NCBI GenBank assembly: GCA_049965975.1
Contig: JBMFVN010000006.1
Location: 1 to 18,224, forward strand
Direction of reading: 5' to 3'
Source: JAGDXZ01 sp049965975
Lineage (GTDB): Archaea; Micrarchaeota; Micrarchaeia; Micrarchaeales; CABMGC01
DNA: 18,224 nt
The notes under the pieces are model-generated. The model did no database searches. It was not told the DNA's origin and worked only from the letters and a program-made list of their open reading frames with translations. Numbering within the stretch: position 1 is the stretch's first letter; the number at the start of each line of letters is the position of its first letter. Shown piece by piece: positions 6,229-12,926 of this stretch. The position numbers and the translations under genes are program-made.

Positions 6229-6474
6229 TCACCTTACGTTTATGGGCCTGTCCTCTTTTGTGGTATCAGGCAGTCTTATTATGTCTCCCTTCTTAACATA
6301 GCCAACTATGTTCCTGCGTATTACTCTGCCCTTGTCGTTGCCTTCAAGTATCTTGCACATTACCTGCTTTACAGAGCCGAACATGCCAGTGCGAGCCAGC
6401 ACCTCTACTACCTCTGCCAGATAGCCGTCAAAGCTACGCTGCTGTTGCTGTTGGTCTGAAGCCACAAAAATCAC
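6229..6474 (-). CDS. rps28e: Ribosomal protein S28e (eS28)
   Basis: An 81-residue small-subunit ribosomal protein with an OB-fold core (AEVVEVLARTGMFGSVKQVMCKILEGNDKGRVIRRNIVGYVKKGDIIRL). It starts at a GTG overlapping the TGA of rpl7ae (GTGA), which implies translational coupling. A second in-frame GTG three codons later (6465) is an alternative. The N terminus carries an unusual QQQQQ run (residues 8-12) before the conserved core. It sits between rpl7ae and rpl24e, a common archaeal arrangement. Confidence 0.94.
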   Translation of the reverse strand: MIFVASDQQQQQRSFDGYLAEVVEVLARTGMFGSVKQVMCKILEGNDKGRVIRRNIVGYVKKGDIIRLPDTTKEDRPINVR

Positions 6475-6947
6475 TGCTTGGAATCTGAACTAGCCTGCTG
6501 AGCCTTCGGCTTGCCTTGGGCTTGAGCATGAGCAGGCTTTGCCTGCTGTGCGCTTGCACTGCTTGCTGAGCTAGACTGAGAGCTTGCCTGTGACCCTGGC
6601 TTTGAGCTTGCATACCATGTTGCTATTTCCTTGAGCACTGCGCTAGCTGAGCCAGGCTTCTCTATCGCTACGGAAGAGCAAGGAACGTTGAGCCCTGCTG
6701 CCTTTCCAAGGTCTAGCTTGGCTGGAACATAAACAAGCGGAGTTTTGTGCTGCTCGCAAAGCCCAGGCAGGTGCATTACCACTTCCTTTGGGCTTACGTC
6801 GTTTGCCACTACAACAAGAGTGGCAAGACCCCTCTCAAGGCTCTTAGTAACCTCGTTTACTCCCTTCCTTACTGAACCATCCTGCTTTGCCAGCTTTATC
6901 GCTGACAACGCCTTGTCTACTATTTCTTTTGGTGTTTCGTCTGGCAT
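6471..6947 (-). CDS. rpl7ae: Ribosomal protein L7Ae (K-turn binding)
   Basis: L7Ae binds kink-turn RNA in the ribosome, in box C/D and H/ACA RNPs, and in archaeal RNase P. Residues ~1-115 form the family core: the KGVNEVTKSLERG RNA-binding signature at 28-40, VVVANDVSPKEVVMHLPGLCEQ, and the PLVYVPAKLDLGKAAG region. Beyond it is a 40-residue low-complexity tail of Ser, Ala, Gln and Lys (119-158) that the usual ~120-residue archaeal protein lacks. The ATG at 6947 follows the SD GAGG (6958-6955) with 7 nt spacing and a TATA box at ~6989-6998. It is the first gene of the rpl7ae-rps28e-rpl24e(-thiI) operon. Confidence 0.95.
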   Translation of the reverse strand: MPDETPKEIVDKALSAIKLAKQDGSVRKGVNEVTKSLERGLATLVVVANDVSPKEVVMHLPGLCEQHKTPLVYVPAKLDLGKAAGLNVPCSSVAIEKPGSASAVLKEIATWYASSKPGSQASSQSSSASSASAQQAKPAHAQAQGKPKAQQASSDSKQ

Positions 6948-6988
6948 ACAAAAACCTCATATCATTGGCAAAAACAGTACCAATTTGC

Positions 6989-6998
6989 TATATTATAC
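6989..6998 (-). promoter_or_regulatory. TATA box of the rpl7ae operon
   Basis: GTATAATATA on the minus strand predicts a start near 6967 and a ~20-nt leader that contains the GAGG SD of rpl7ae. Confidence 0.55.
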
Positions 6999-7033
6999 GT
7001 GCGAAGAGTTTAAAAAATAGATGCCTGACCTGA

Positions 7034-7666
7034 CTAGTCCATTTTATTCTGCAATGTTATTGCAGTTATCTCTTCAAAGAAGAAGTGCTCAGAAATCTTG
7101 CCCTTTATGCTGTAGCCTAGATTTGAAATTGAGTTGTAAAGGATTTCCATGTTGCTCAATGAGCTAGTCACGAGTATAGTGACCGCATCTTGTTTCATGT
7201 GCTTTTTTGCTTCTTTCAGGAACCTTACAGAGAGCTCCACGCCTTCCTTGCCTCCGCTAAGCATCTCTGCCTCTTCTTTAGGCTCGCCTTCCTCTGCTTT
7301 AAGGTATGGTGCATTGAAAACGATTATGTCGAAAAAGCCAGTTATGCTGCTGAAAAGATCGCTCCTTATAGCCTTGGCCTTGCTTTCAAGCTTGTTCAGG
7401 GCTATGTTCTCCTCTGCTAGTTTTACTGCAATGCCGCTTTTGTCCGCAAGCAATGCCTTTTCAACAAGCCTGCTCTTTGCCGCATACAAGCCTATGAGCC
7501 CTGTTCCGCAACCCATGTCAAGAACGCTGGCATGAGCATTGTCACGCAATTCTGAAATGGCCTTTGACATAGCCTTCAACGCAAGAAACGAATCTTCAGC
7601 AGGCTCGTAGACCTTGTCGTTCGTCTTGATCCTAAGTCCGTAAAGCTCAAGCAAGGAAATCGCCAA
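7034..7666 (-). CDS. HemK/Mtq2-type class I methyltransferase (candidate aRF1 GGQ methyltransferase)
   Basis: A 210-residue SAM-dependent methyltransferase. It has the family signature VYEPAEDSFL (19-28), SAM motif I VLDMGCGTGLIG (48-59), and the motif IV region IIVFNAPYL (114-122). Archaeal and eukaryotic HemK2/Mtq2 enzymes methylate the glutamine of the GGQ loop of class-1 release factors. The aRF1 encoded at 15539-16798 has that loop, so it is the likely substrate. Motif IV is normally NPPY; here the second position is Ala (NAPY, 118-121), which is unusual. The frame begins with a TTG (7666); another TTG at 7654 is possible, and no SD is visible. A 31-nt pyrimidine-rich tract separates it from the upstream DUF1059 gene. 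Confidence 0.85.
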   Translation of the reverse strand: MAISLLELYGLRIKTNDKVYEPAEDSFLALKAMSKAISELRDNAHASVLDMGCGTGLIGLYAAKSRLVEKALLADKSGIAVKLAEENIALNKLESKAKAIRSDLFSSITGFFDIIVFNAPYLKAEEGEPKEEAEMLSGGKEGVELSVRFLKEAKKHMKQDAVTILVTSSLSNMEILYNSISNLGYSIKGKISEHFFFEEITAITLQNKMD

Positions 7667-7697
7667 AAAAGAAAAGAAAGGAAAAAAGAAACAAGCG
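7667..7697 (-). terminator. Pyrimidine-rich tract between the DUF1059 and hemK-like genes
   Basis: On the minus strand this spacer consists mostly of T runs broken by C and ends in T6. Oligo-T tracts are the usual intrinsic termination signal in archaea, so it may end or attenuate the DUF1059 transcript before the TTG of the methyltransferase. No other promoter for the methyltransferase is visible. Confidence 0.4.
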
Positions 7698-7892
7698 TCA
7701 GAGGTGCTTTATTGCTGCCTTTACCTTTGCAACAAGCGCGTCGTCCATGCTTTGTATGTTGTGAGCCGTACGCGCATGCTCTGCTATCTTCTGCATCAGC
7801 TCCTCTTCTGTGCTAGCTGTTGCAGTGAAGCCGCAGTCCATTCCTATATCTTTGCATGCAAAGCTGTATGCCGCTTTCTTTGGTCTAGCCAT
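7698..7892 (-). CDS. DUF1059 family small protein
   Basis: A 64-residue protein from the ATG at 7892 (MARPKKAAYSFACKDIGMDCGF...). It matches the DUF1059 pattern: FxCKDIGMDCGF near the N terminus, then EEELMQKIAEHARTAH. Two cysteines (C13, C20) could bind metal or form a disulfide. The biochemical function is unknown. An ATG six codons upstream (7910) is in frame. The TATA-like TTTTTAAA (7924-7932) predicts transcription from ~7901, downstream of that ATG, and family members start just before the CKDIGMDC motif, so 7892 is preferred. The hemK-like gene follows on the same strand. Confidence 0.88.
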   Translation of the reverse strand: MARPKKAAYSFACKDIGMDCGFTATASTEEELMQKIAEHARTAHNIQSMDDALVAKVKAAIKHL

Positions 7893-7923
7893 GCCATCAT
7901 CACTAAGCATAGCTGCATTAAGA

Positions 7924-7932
7924 TTTAAAAAG
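7924..7932 (-). promoter_or_regulatory. TATA box of the DUF1059 gene
   Basis: CTTTTTAAA on the minus strand places the transcript start near 7901, giving a ~9-nt leader to the ATG at 7892. This is what decides the start. Confidence 0.5.
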
Positions 7933-8042
7933 AAAATACTGCTTCTACCTTTGTTTAAAAATCTGACTTTTTATAGCAACAAATATAAGGCTAATTACAG
8001 CAGTGGAGCAGCGGCATTTTGAATAAGATAGCTGCCAGCGGG

Positions 8043-8972
8043 CTATATAGAGATGTGCCAGTACGCCTTTGCGAATGTGCTGAAAAGAATAGTCACAAAT
8101 GCAGCGCCAAGAGAAATTGCTAGCATCTCTGCTATTCTGTTCTTTGCGTTGACTCCGCTTATCACCGAGATGAGCAGTGAAACTATCACTATTGCCAGAC
8201 TTACAACCACTACCGATACTGCAATTCCGGAATAGCCGCTTAGCCCAAAGGCGAAAGGCAGTATGCTAAGAAGCGCACCAACGAAGTAGTAAATGCCTGT
8301 AAAGTAGGCTTCCTTTGCAGGAGTTGTTGAAGCCTTGCTTCTGCCCTTGTTAACGAGCTTCTCAGACTTTGCCGACAGGTATGCGCCTCCAGACATTGAA
8401 AGAGTTCCTGAAATTCCGGCGATTGTGCCTGCAAGCGCAACCACAGTGCCTGAAGTGGCGACTATTGCCAAGCCGACAACTATTGCAAGAATCTCCACAA
8501 GACCGTCATTCAGGCCGAATATTATAGACTTTATGTACTGCAATTCTGTCTCGTTGGCCTCAAGCAAGTTTTGAAGCACACGCTCGTGGTGCATCTCGTC
8601 GTTAAGCACACGCTCGAGCTTGCTCTTTAAATCGTTATTGCGTTTAACATTGTTGAGCACATAGGCATAGGCATTTGCGCCATTTTCCTCATTGAGTTCA
8701 AGGAGCTTGACCGTGAAAGTAAGGCCAAGCAAGCGACGCATAAGCAGCATCAGAAAAATGCGGAGACGCGATACGTGTACAGAGCTTCTTCTCACTTTTG
8801 CTACGCTGCTCCATATGCTTGCGTGCTTGTCTTCTGTAGCGGCAAGCTCTTCAAGAATGCTCCTGAAAGTTTTGTCCTTCTCGCCCTTGAGCAAAGCAGA
8901 ATAAGTCGAATAGTCCAGCAGCTCGTTTTTCAGAAACGAATAAGCTATTTCTTTTGCCCTGTTGTCTTGCAT
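8043..8972 (-). CDS. Ferritin-like (rubrerythrin) / VIT1 family fusion, probable Fe/Mn transporter
   Basis: A 309-residue two-domain protein. Residues ~1-145 are a ferritin-like four-helix bundle with candidate di-iron ligands E17, E47-x-x-H50, E96 and E126-x-x-H129 (NDEMHHE). Residues ~147-309 are a CCC1/VIT1 transporter domain with FGLNDGLVEILAIVVGLA at 152-169 and the MSGGAYLSAKSEK motif (193-205), and about five membrane helices. Such fusions (MbfA-like) couple iron sensing or oxidation on the cytosolic side to metal export across the membrane. The ATG at 8972 lies behind a region with several TATA-like GATATAAG/GATTATAAG elements. It is divergent from the PLD gene. Function is inferred from domains; Mn rather than Fe is possible. 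Confidence 0.9.
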   Translation of the reverse strand: MQDNRAKEIAYSFLKNELLDYSTYSALLKGEKDKTFRSILEELAATEDKHASIWSSVAKVRRSSVHVSRLRIFLMLLMRRLLGLTFTVKLLELNEENGANAYAYVLNNVKRNNDLKSKLERVLNDEMHHERVLQNLLEANETELQYIKSIIFGLNDGLVEILAIVVGLAIVATSGTVVALAGTIAGISGTLSMSGGAYLSAKSEKLVNKGRSKASTTPAKEAYFTGIYYFVGALLSILPFAFGLSGYSGIAVSVVVVSLAIVIVSLLISVISGVNAKNRIAEMLAISLGAAFVTILFSTFAKAYWHISI

Positions 8973-9000
8973 GCAAGCACGCCTTCATTTCTCATATTCT

Positions 9001-9048
9001 TATCTTATAATCTTATTCTTATATCTTCTTTCTCTTATATCTTCTTTC
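9001..9048 (-). promoter_or_regulatory. Polypurine promoter region with repeated TATA-like elements
   Basis: The minus strand reads as purine-rich repeats. The 15-mer GAAAGAAGATATAAG occurs twice (9032-9018 and 9048-9034), followed by GATTATAAGATAAG. Each copy contains a TATA-like core. They lie 30-75 nt before the ATG of the ferritin-VIT1 gene, so one or more may be its promoter. The exact active element cannot be chosen from sequence. Confidence 0.5.
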
Positions 9049-9088
9049 AGGCAACTGTGTTTTATTTTTATTTTATTAATAGCAGCAT

Positions 9089-9676
9089 ATGCTATTCCAA
9101 AGAAAAGACAACCCAGAGCATTATGGCAGCAACTCCTACGTATTTGTGGAAAGGCTCATAAAAAGCAGCAAAGACATTCGGATAATCTCGCCTTATATCG
9201 ATTCCTATTATGCAAATTTCATTGTTAGAAACGCAAAGGGAAAAAACATAAGAATAATTTCGTCGGCAATAAGCAAAGACGCGAAGAAAAAGCTTAGCAA
9301 AATGTCATTCGGCAAGTTCCTGGCTTTTGACTTCTTGCTTGTACTTCTCAACTACCTTGCAGAGTATTTTTCAAAACCTCTGCAGTTTGGTGTTGCGCTT
9401 GCAACCCTTTTTGGATTTTTTGCCTACCTGCTTGCATACTTTGCAGACTTGTCGGCAAAAAAGGGCATAGCGGTAAAAGTGCCGAAGGAGTTCGTGCACG
9501 CAAAGCTCTATATAGGCGAAGCAGAAGCCCTTGAAGGCTCAGCCAATCTCACCTTTTCAGGAATGCACAAGAACATAGAGCAGCTAAGGCTTGTGAAAAG
9601 CGAAGAAGAGATAAAGGCCTTGAAGGCGGAATTCGACAAGCTATGGAAAAATCTTGAAGAAGCTAGAGCAGCGTGA
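9089..9676 (+). CDS. Membrane-anchored half-size phospholipase D superfamily protein
   Basis: A 195-residue protein with a single PLD-type half domain. The N-terminal part DIRIISPYIDSYYANFIV (29-46) is the first strand-loop of the fold. The active-site region is FVHAKLYIGEAEALEGSANLTFSG, with H137 and K139 (HxK) and GSAN (150-153). The usual downstream Asp of HKD is replaced by a Glu-containing stretch. Between these parts a membrane hairpin (~76-92 and ~99-119) is inserted. Family members with one HKD motif act as homodimers on phosphodiester bonds of nucleic acids or lipids. The insertion suggests a membrane-bound dimer. A T-rich TATA-like tract lies ~26 nt before the ATG. The substrate is unknown. 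Its 3' end overlaps the convergent Ig-like gene by 14 bp. Confidence 0.82.
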   Translation: MLFQRKDNPEHYGSNSYVFVERLIKSSKDIRIISPYIDSYYANFIVRNAKGKNIRIISSAISKDAKKKLSKMSFGKFLAFDFLLVLLNYLAEYFSKPLQFGVALATLFGFFAYLLAYFADLSAKKGIAVKVPKEFVHAKLYIGEAEALEGSANLTFSGMHKNIEQLRLVKSEEEIKALKAEFDKLWKNLEEARAA

Positions 9677-10325
9677 TCTCCATAGGTCCTGAGTAGTTGT
9701 AGTCTGGCGCTTTTATGAATATACTTAGAACAAAGCTGCTGCCAGAAACCATAACCGGCAAGGCCGTTCCGGCTTTTACAAACTCGAAAGGCTTGCTTAC
9801 CTGAATGCCGTTAAGCATTTCGCCTTCGTGCATTATCGATCTTACTTGCACATCTTGCTTGAAAACTTCGCCTTTTGCAAGGTATAGGCTTCTGCTAGAG
9901 TCTTCTATGTCAAAGCTTCTGCTCTCTCTTACAAGCTTTACTGAACTTATGCTTATATGAACCGCATCCGGTGACTTGGCTTGCATGTTGATAAACAATG
10001 GCCCAGTGTACGCGAGCTCTGGAGACCTGAGCTTAAGCGTTATCTCTGTGCTCTCGCCGTAATGCAGCACTATAGGAAGTTGAGGAGAAACGCTTAGAAG
10101 CTGGAAAGGCTTCTGTATTGCTATTTCGTCTATTCTTAAGTCTGGCCTATTTATCTCTTCGGGCAAATCGCTGGCTGTTTTGTTCTTGAAAGGTATCTTG
10201 AGCTCGAACTCCTTGTCTTTGGCCTTTATTCCTGGAAGCTCGTGTATGCTGTTCATGTAGTTTATGTTCACGCTTGTTATATTTGCAGCATATTTCTTTC
10301 CGAAGATCCTGCTTAAACTTAGCAA
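9663..10325 (-). CDS. Unrecognised protein with two tandem Ig-like repeats
   Basis: I do not recognise the family. The frame is open upstream to 10568, but that part is antisense to the aminopeptidase gene and reads as noise. I chose the TTG at 10325 because GGTG lies 5 nt before it and because domain 1 needs sequence upstream of the first ATG (10254-10256). The protein (~220 residues) contains two similar modules. Module 1 has ANITSVNINY and later IAIQKPFQLL..LPIVLHYGESTEITLKL..YTGP. Module 2 has VHISISSVKL and later IQVSKPFEFV..LPVMVSGSSFVLSIFI..YSGP. Alternating hydrophobic strands suggest beta-sandwich domains. No signal peptide or membrane helix is seen, so it is probably cytosolic. It is divergent from the aminopeptidase. 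An alternative start is GTG at 10271. Confidence 0.7.
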   Translation of the reverse strand: MLSLSRIFGKKYAANITSVNINYMNSIHELPGIKAKDKEFELKIPFKNKTASDLPEEINRPDLRIDEIAIQKPFQLLSVSPQLPIVLHYGESTEITLKLRSPELAYTGPLFINMQAKSPDAVHISISSVKLVRESRSFDIEDSSRSLYLAKGEVFKQDVQVRSIMHEGEMLNGIQVSKPFEFVKAGTALPVMVSGSSFVLSIFIKAPDYNYSGPMEITLL

Positions 10326-10354
10326 GCAAGCACCAAAAGAATATAAGTCTGAAC

Positions 10355-10368
10355 AAATATAATAAATA
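10355..10368. promoter_or_regulatory. Shared divergent promoter (aminopeptidase / Ig-like protein)
   Basis: AAATATAATAAATA can be read as a TATA box on both strands. On the plus strand it predicts transcription from ~10388 toward the aminopeptidase ATG (10396). On the minus strand it predicts ~10334 toward the TTG at 10325. Confidence 0.5.
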
Positions 10369-10395
10369 GATTGCAGCTTAGGAAAAGGCGAATGA

Positions 10396-12888
10396 ATGAA
10401 AAACCATGAAACGCATGAAACACTTGGAAAAAATGTTTTGCCGCAAGAGTACAGCATCCTCATAAAGCCAGACCTAAAGTCGTTCTCTTTTGAAGGCGAG
10501 GAGCAAATAGAGGCAGTGGCAAAGCCTACGAATGTGATAACGCTCAATGCAAACGGCCTAAAGATCACAAAAGCCAGCGTGAAGAACGGAACAGAGCAGG
10601 AAGCAAGCGTAAGCTATGAAACCAAGAAGGAGCGCATAACGCTGAAGCTCAAAAATAGGGTAAAGGGCAAAATCTCCATTGCCATAAAATTCTCAGGAAA
10701 AATAGGTGATTCTCTAAATGGCCTTTACAGAAGCAGCTACATGCAAAACAACAAAAGGAAATACCTTCTTACAACGCAGTTCGAGGCGCCAGACGCAAGA
10801 AGGGCATTTCCTTGCTTTGATGAGCCCGAGTTCAAGGCTGTATTCAAAATATCATTGCTTGTTGACAATAACCTGGATTGCATATCTAACATGCCAATAA
10901 GCTCTACTAAAATCTCTGGCAGAAAGAAGCTTGTAGAGTTTAAGCCGACTCCGAGAATGTCTACTTATCTTGTCTACATAGGCGTTGGCGAGTACGATTT
11001 TGTAGAAGATTCGCTCCATGGAATAAAGATGAGAGCAGTAACCACAAAGGGCAAGAAGGAAATGGCAAAAATACCATTAGCGTATGCCAAAAGGTTTGTC
11101 GAATTCTACGAGCAGTACTTCGGGATAAAATACCCACTTCCTAAGCTAGACCTTATAGCAATACCTGACTTTGCGGCAGGCGCAATGGAAAACTGGGGAG
11201 CCATAACTTTCAGAGAAATAGACATGCTGTGCAAAGAAAGCTCTCCGATAAGCGTAAAGCAGGGCGTTGCCATAACAGTAGCACACGAGCTTGCCCACCA
11301 GTGGTTCGGAGACCTTGTGACAATGAAGTGGTGGAACGACCTGTGGCTTAATGAAAGCTTCGCAACATTCATGAGCTACAAGGCAGTAGCCCACTGCTTC
11401 CCAGAATGGCACATGCAAGAGCATTACATAGAAGACACGATAGGCGTAGCGTTAAGCGAAGATTCGCTGAAAAGCACGCATCCGATACGCGTGCACGTCA
11501 ACACGCCTGGTGAAATATCAAGCATATTCGATGCTATAAGCTACGAAAAGGGCGGCTCCGTGCTCAACATGCTTGAAGACTATGTAACTCCTGAAGTCTT
11601 CAGGAAAGGCTTGCATGCTTATCTAAAAGCGCATGCCTATGCCAACGCCGAAGCCCAGGACCTGTGGGATGCGATATCGCATGCTGCAGGCAGCAAAAAA
11701 ATAAGCGAAGTTGCCAACGCATGGATAGAAAAGCCAGGCTACCCTGTAGTGATAGCAAACCAGAAAAATGGCAGCATAGCTTTGAAGCAGAAAAGGTTCT
11801 TGATAAGCGGGCTTGCAAAAGGCACGTGGCCCATACCTTTGCATTACCTTAGCAGCAATGGCGAAAAAAGAAAATTGATGGAAAACGAGCAGGAAGCTAT
11901 GCAGGCAGACTGGATAAAGCTGAATTACATGCAAAAAGGCGTATACAGGGCAATGTACCAGGGCAAACTTCTTGACAAAATGCTAAGCAAGATGAAAACA
12001 AGGCTTAATGGAGTCGAAGCTTGGGGCATTGAAAACGACATGTTCGCATTCGTAAGGAGTGGCAGGGTAAAGGCAGAGAATTATCTGGACTTTGTAAAGC
12101 GCAACTTGACTGATGCAGAATATCCTGCAAACTCAAGCATACTCTCACATTTGATCTGGCTCAGCACTGTTCTTTATGGCTCTAAGGCATATGAAAGCAT
12201 GTTAGAAACAATGAAAGAAGTTGCAAATTCGATACTTGCTTCTGTAGGCCTTGACGCAAAACCAGGCGAACCCACAATAAACAAGCAGACAAGAAGCAGA
12301 GCGATAATATGCCTTGGCCTTCTTGGCGACAATAGCATTGCCGATTTCGCAAGGAAAAAATTTGAAACTGCATTAAAAACAGGAAAAATAGACCCAGATA
12401 TAAAGGAAGCAGTTTATGAAGTTGCCGCATGGAACGGAACTAAGGAAGACTTTTACAAAATCAAGAGCAGATACGCAGTTGAAGAAACTCCTGACGAAAA
12501 AATGAGGCTCCTTAAGGCGCTTGCATTTTTCAGGGGCAAAGAGCTCGTAAACGAGGCTTTCGCATTTTCAGACTCGCCTAATGTAAGGTTGCAAGACAAG
12601 CATGTAATACCTGCGCTTTCTACCTATAATCCAGAAGCGCATGCAAAGCTCTCTTCGTGGACTTTTGCAAGCTGGAAGAAGCTAGAGAAGCTCTATCCAG
12701 AAGGCACAATGATGCTTCCAAGATTTGTTGCCAACCTGGCCGTGCTGAAAACAAAAAAAGATCTTGACTCATTTGATGCATTCTTCAAGAGAAAAGAAAA
12801 CATGCGTGACGACATAAAGCCTGAGGTAGCAAAGGCAAGGGAAAGAATAATCGCAAACATAAAGTTCGCAGAACTAAACGGCGTTTAG
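10396..12888 (+). CDS. M1 family aminopeptidase (tricorn interacting factor F2/F3-like)
   Basis: An 830-residue zinc aminopeptidase that removes N-terminal residues from peptides, in archaea typically those released by the proteasome or tricorn. The exopeptidase motif GAMEN is at 262-266. The zinc motif HELAH is at 297-301, with the third ligand E320 in WLNESFATF. The proton-donor tyrosine lies in AISYEKGGSVL (~384). The N-terminal beta domain (~1-205) includes QFEAPDARRAFPCFDEPEFKA, and the C-terminal half is the all-helical ERAP-like domain. The length is right for the family, and no signal peptide indicates a cytosolic enzyme. The ATG at 10396 is preceded by AGGCG. A second ATG four bases upstream opens only a five-codon frame. 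A divergent promoter is shared with the Ig-like gene. Confidence 0.96.
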   Translation: MKNHETHETLGKNVLPQEYSILIKPDLKSFSFEGEEQIEAVAKPTNVITLNANGLKITKASVKNGTEQEASVSYETKKERITLKLKNRVKGKISIAIKFSGKIGDSLNGLYRSSYMQNNKRKYLLTTQFEAPDARRAFPCFDEPEFKAVFKISLLVDNNLDCISNMPISSTKISGRKKLVEFKPTPRMSTYLVYIGVGEYDFVEDSLHGIKMRAVTTKGKKEMAKIPLAYAKRFVEFYEQYFGIKYPLPKLDLIAIPDFAAGAMENWGAITFREIDMLCKESSPISVKQGVAITVAHELAHQWFGDLVTMKWWNDLWLNESFATFMSYKAVAHCFPEWHMQEHYIEDTIGVALSEDSLKSTHPIRVHVNTPGEISSIFDAISYEKGGSVLNMLEDYVTPEVFRKGLHAYLKAHAYANAEAQDLWDAISHAAGSKKISEVANAWIEKPGYPVVIANQKNGSIALKQKRFLISGLAKGTWPIPLHYLSSNGEKRKLMENEQEAMQADWIKLNYMQKGVYRAMYQGKLLDKMLSKMKTRLNGVEAWGIENDMFAFVRSGRVKAENYLDFVKRNLTDAEYPANSSILSHLIWLSTVLYGSKAYESMLETMKEVANSILASVGLDAKPGEPTINKQTRSRAIICLGLLGDNSIADFARKKFETALKTGKIDPDIKEAVYEVAAWNGTKEDFYKIKSRYAVEETPDEKMRLLKALAFFRGKELVNEAFAFSDSPNVRLQDKHVIPALSTYNPEAHAKLSSWTFASWKKLEKLYPEGTMMLPRFVANLAVLKTKKDLDSFDAFFKRKENMRDDIKPEVAKARERIIANIKFAELNGV

Positions 12889-12899
12889 CAGGTAGCAGC

Positions 12900-12908
12900 T
12901 TTTTATTT
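12900..12908 (+). promoter_or_regulatory. TATA-like box of the GlcNAc-1-P transferase gene
   Basis: TTTTTATTT is centred ~23 nt before the ATG at 12927 with no SD in between, which fits a leaderless mRNA. The same T-run could serve as terminator for the aminopeptidase gene. Confidence 0.35.
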
Positions 12909-12926
12909 CTATTACCTAATATAATC

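Noticed and set aside
7911..8042. Possible small RNA between the DUF1059 gene and the VIT1 fusion
   Set aside because: AT-rich with short T runs and no convincing stem, C/D boxes or K-turn; it looks like promoter plus terminator sequence.
10326..10568. Upstream extension of the Ig-like protein frame
   Set aside because: Antisense to the aminopeptidase N terminus with Phe/Cys/Ser-rich noise; the shared promoter lies inside it.
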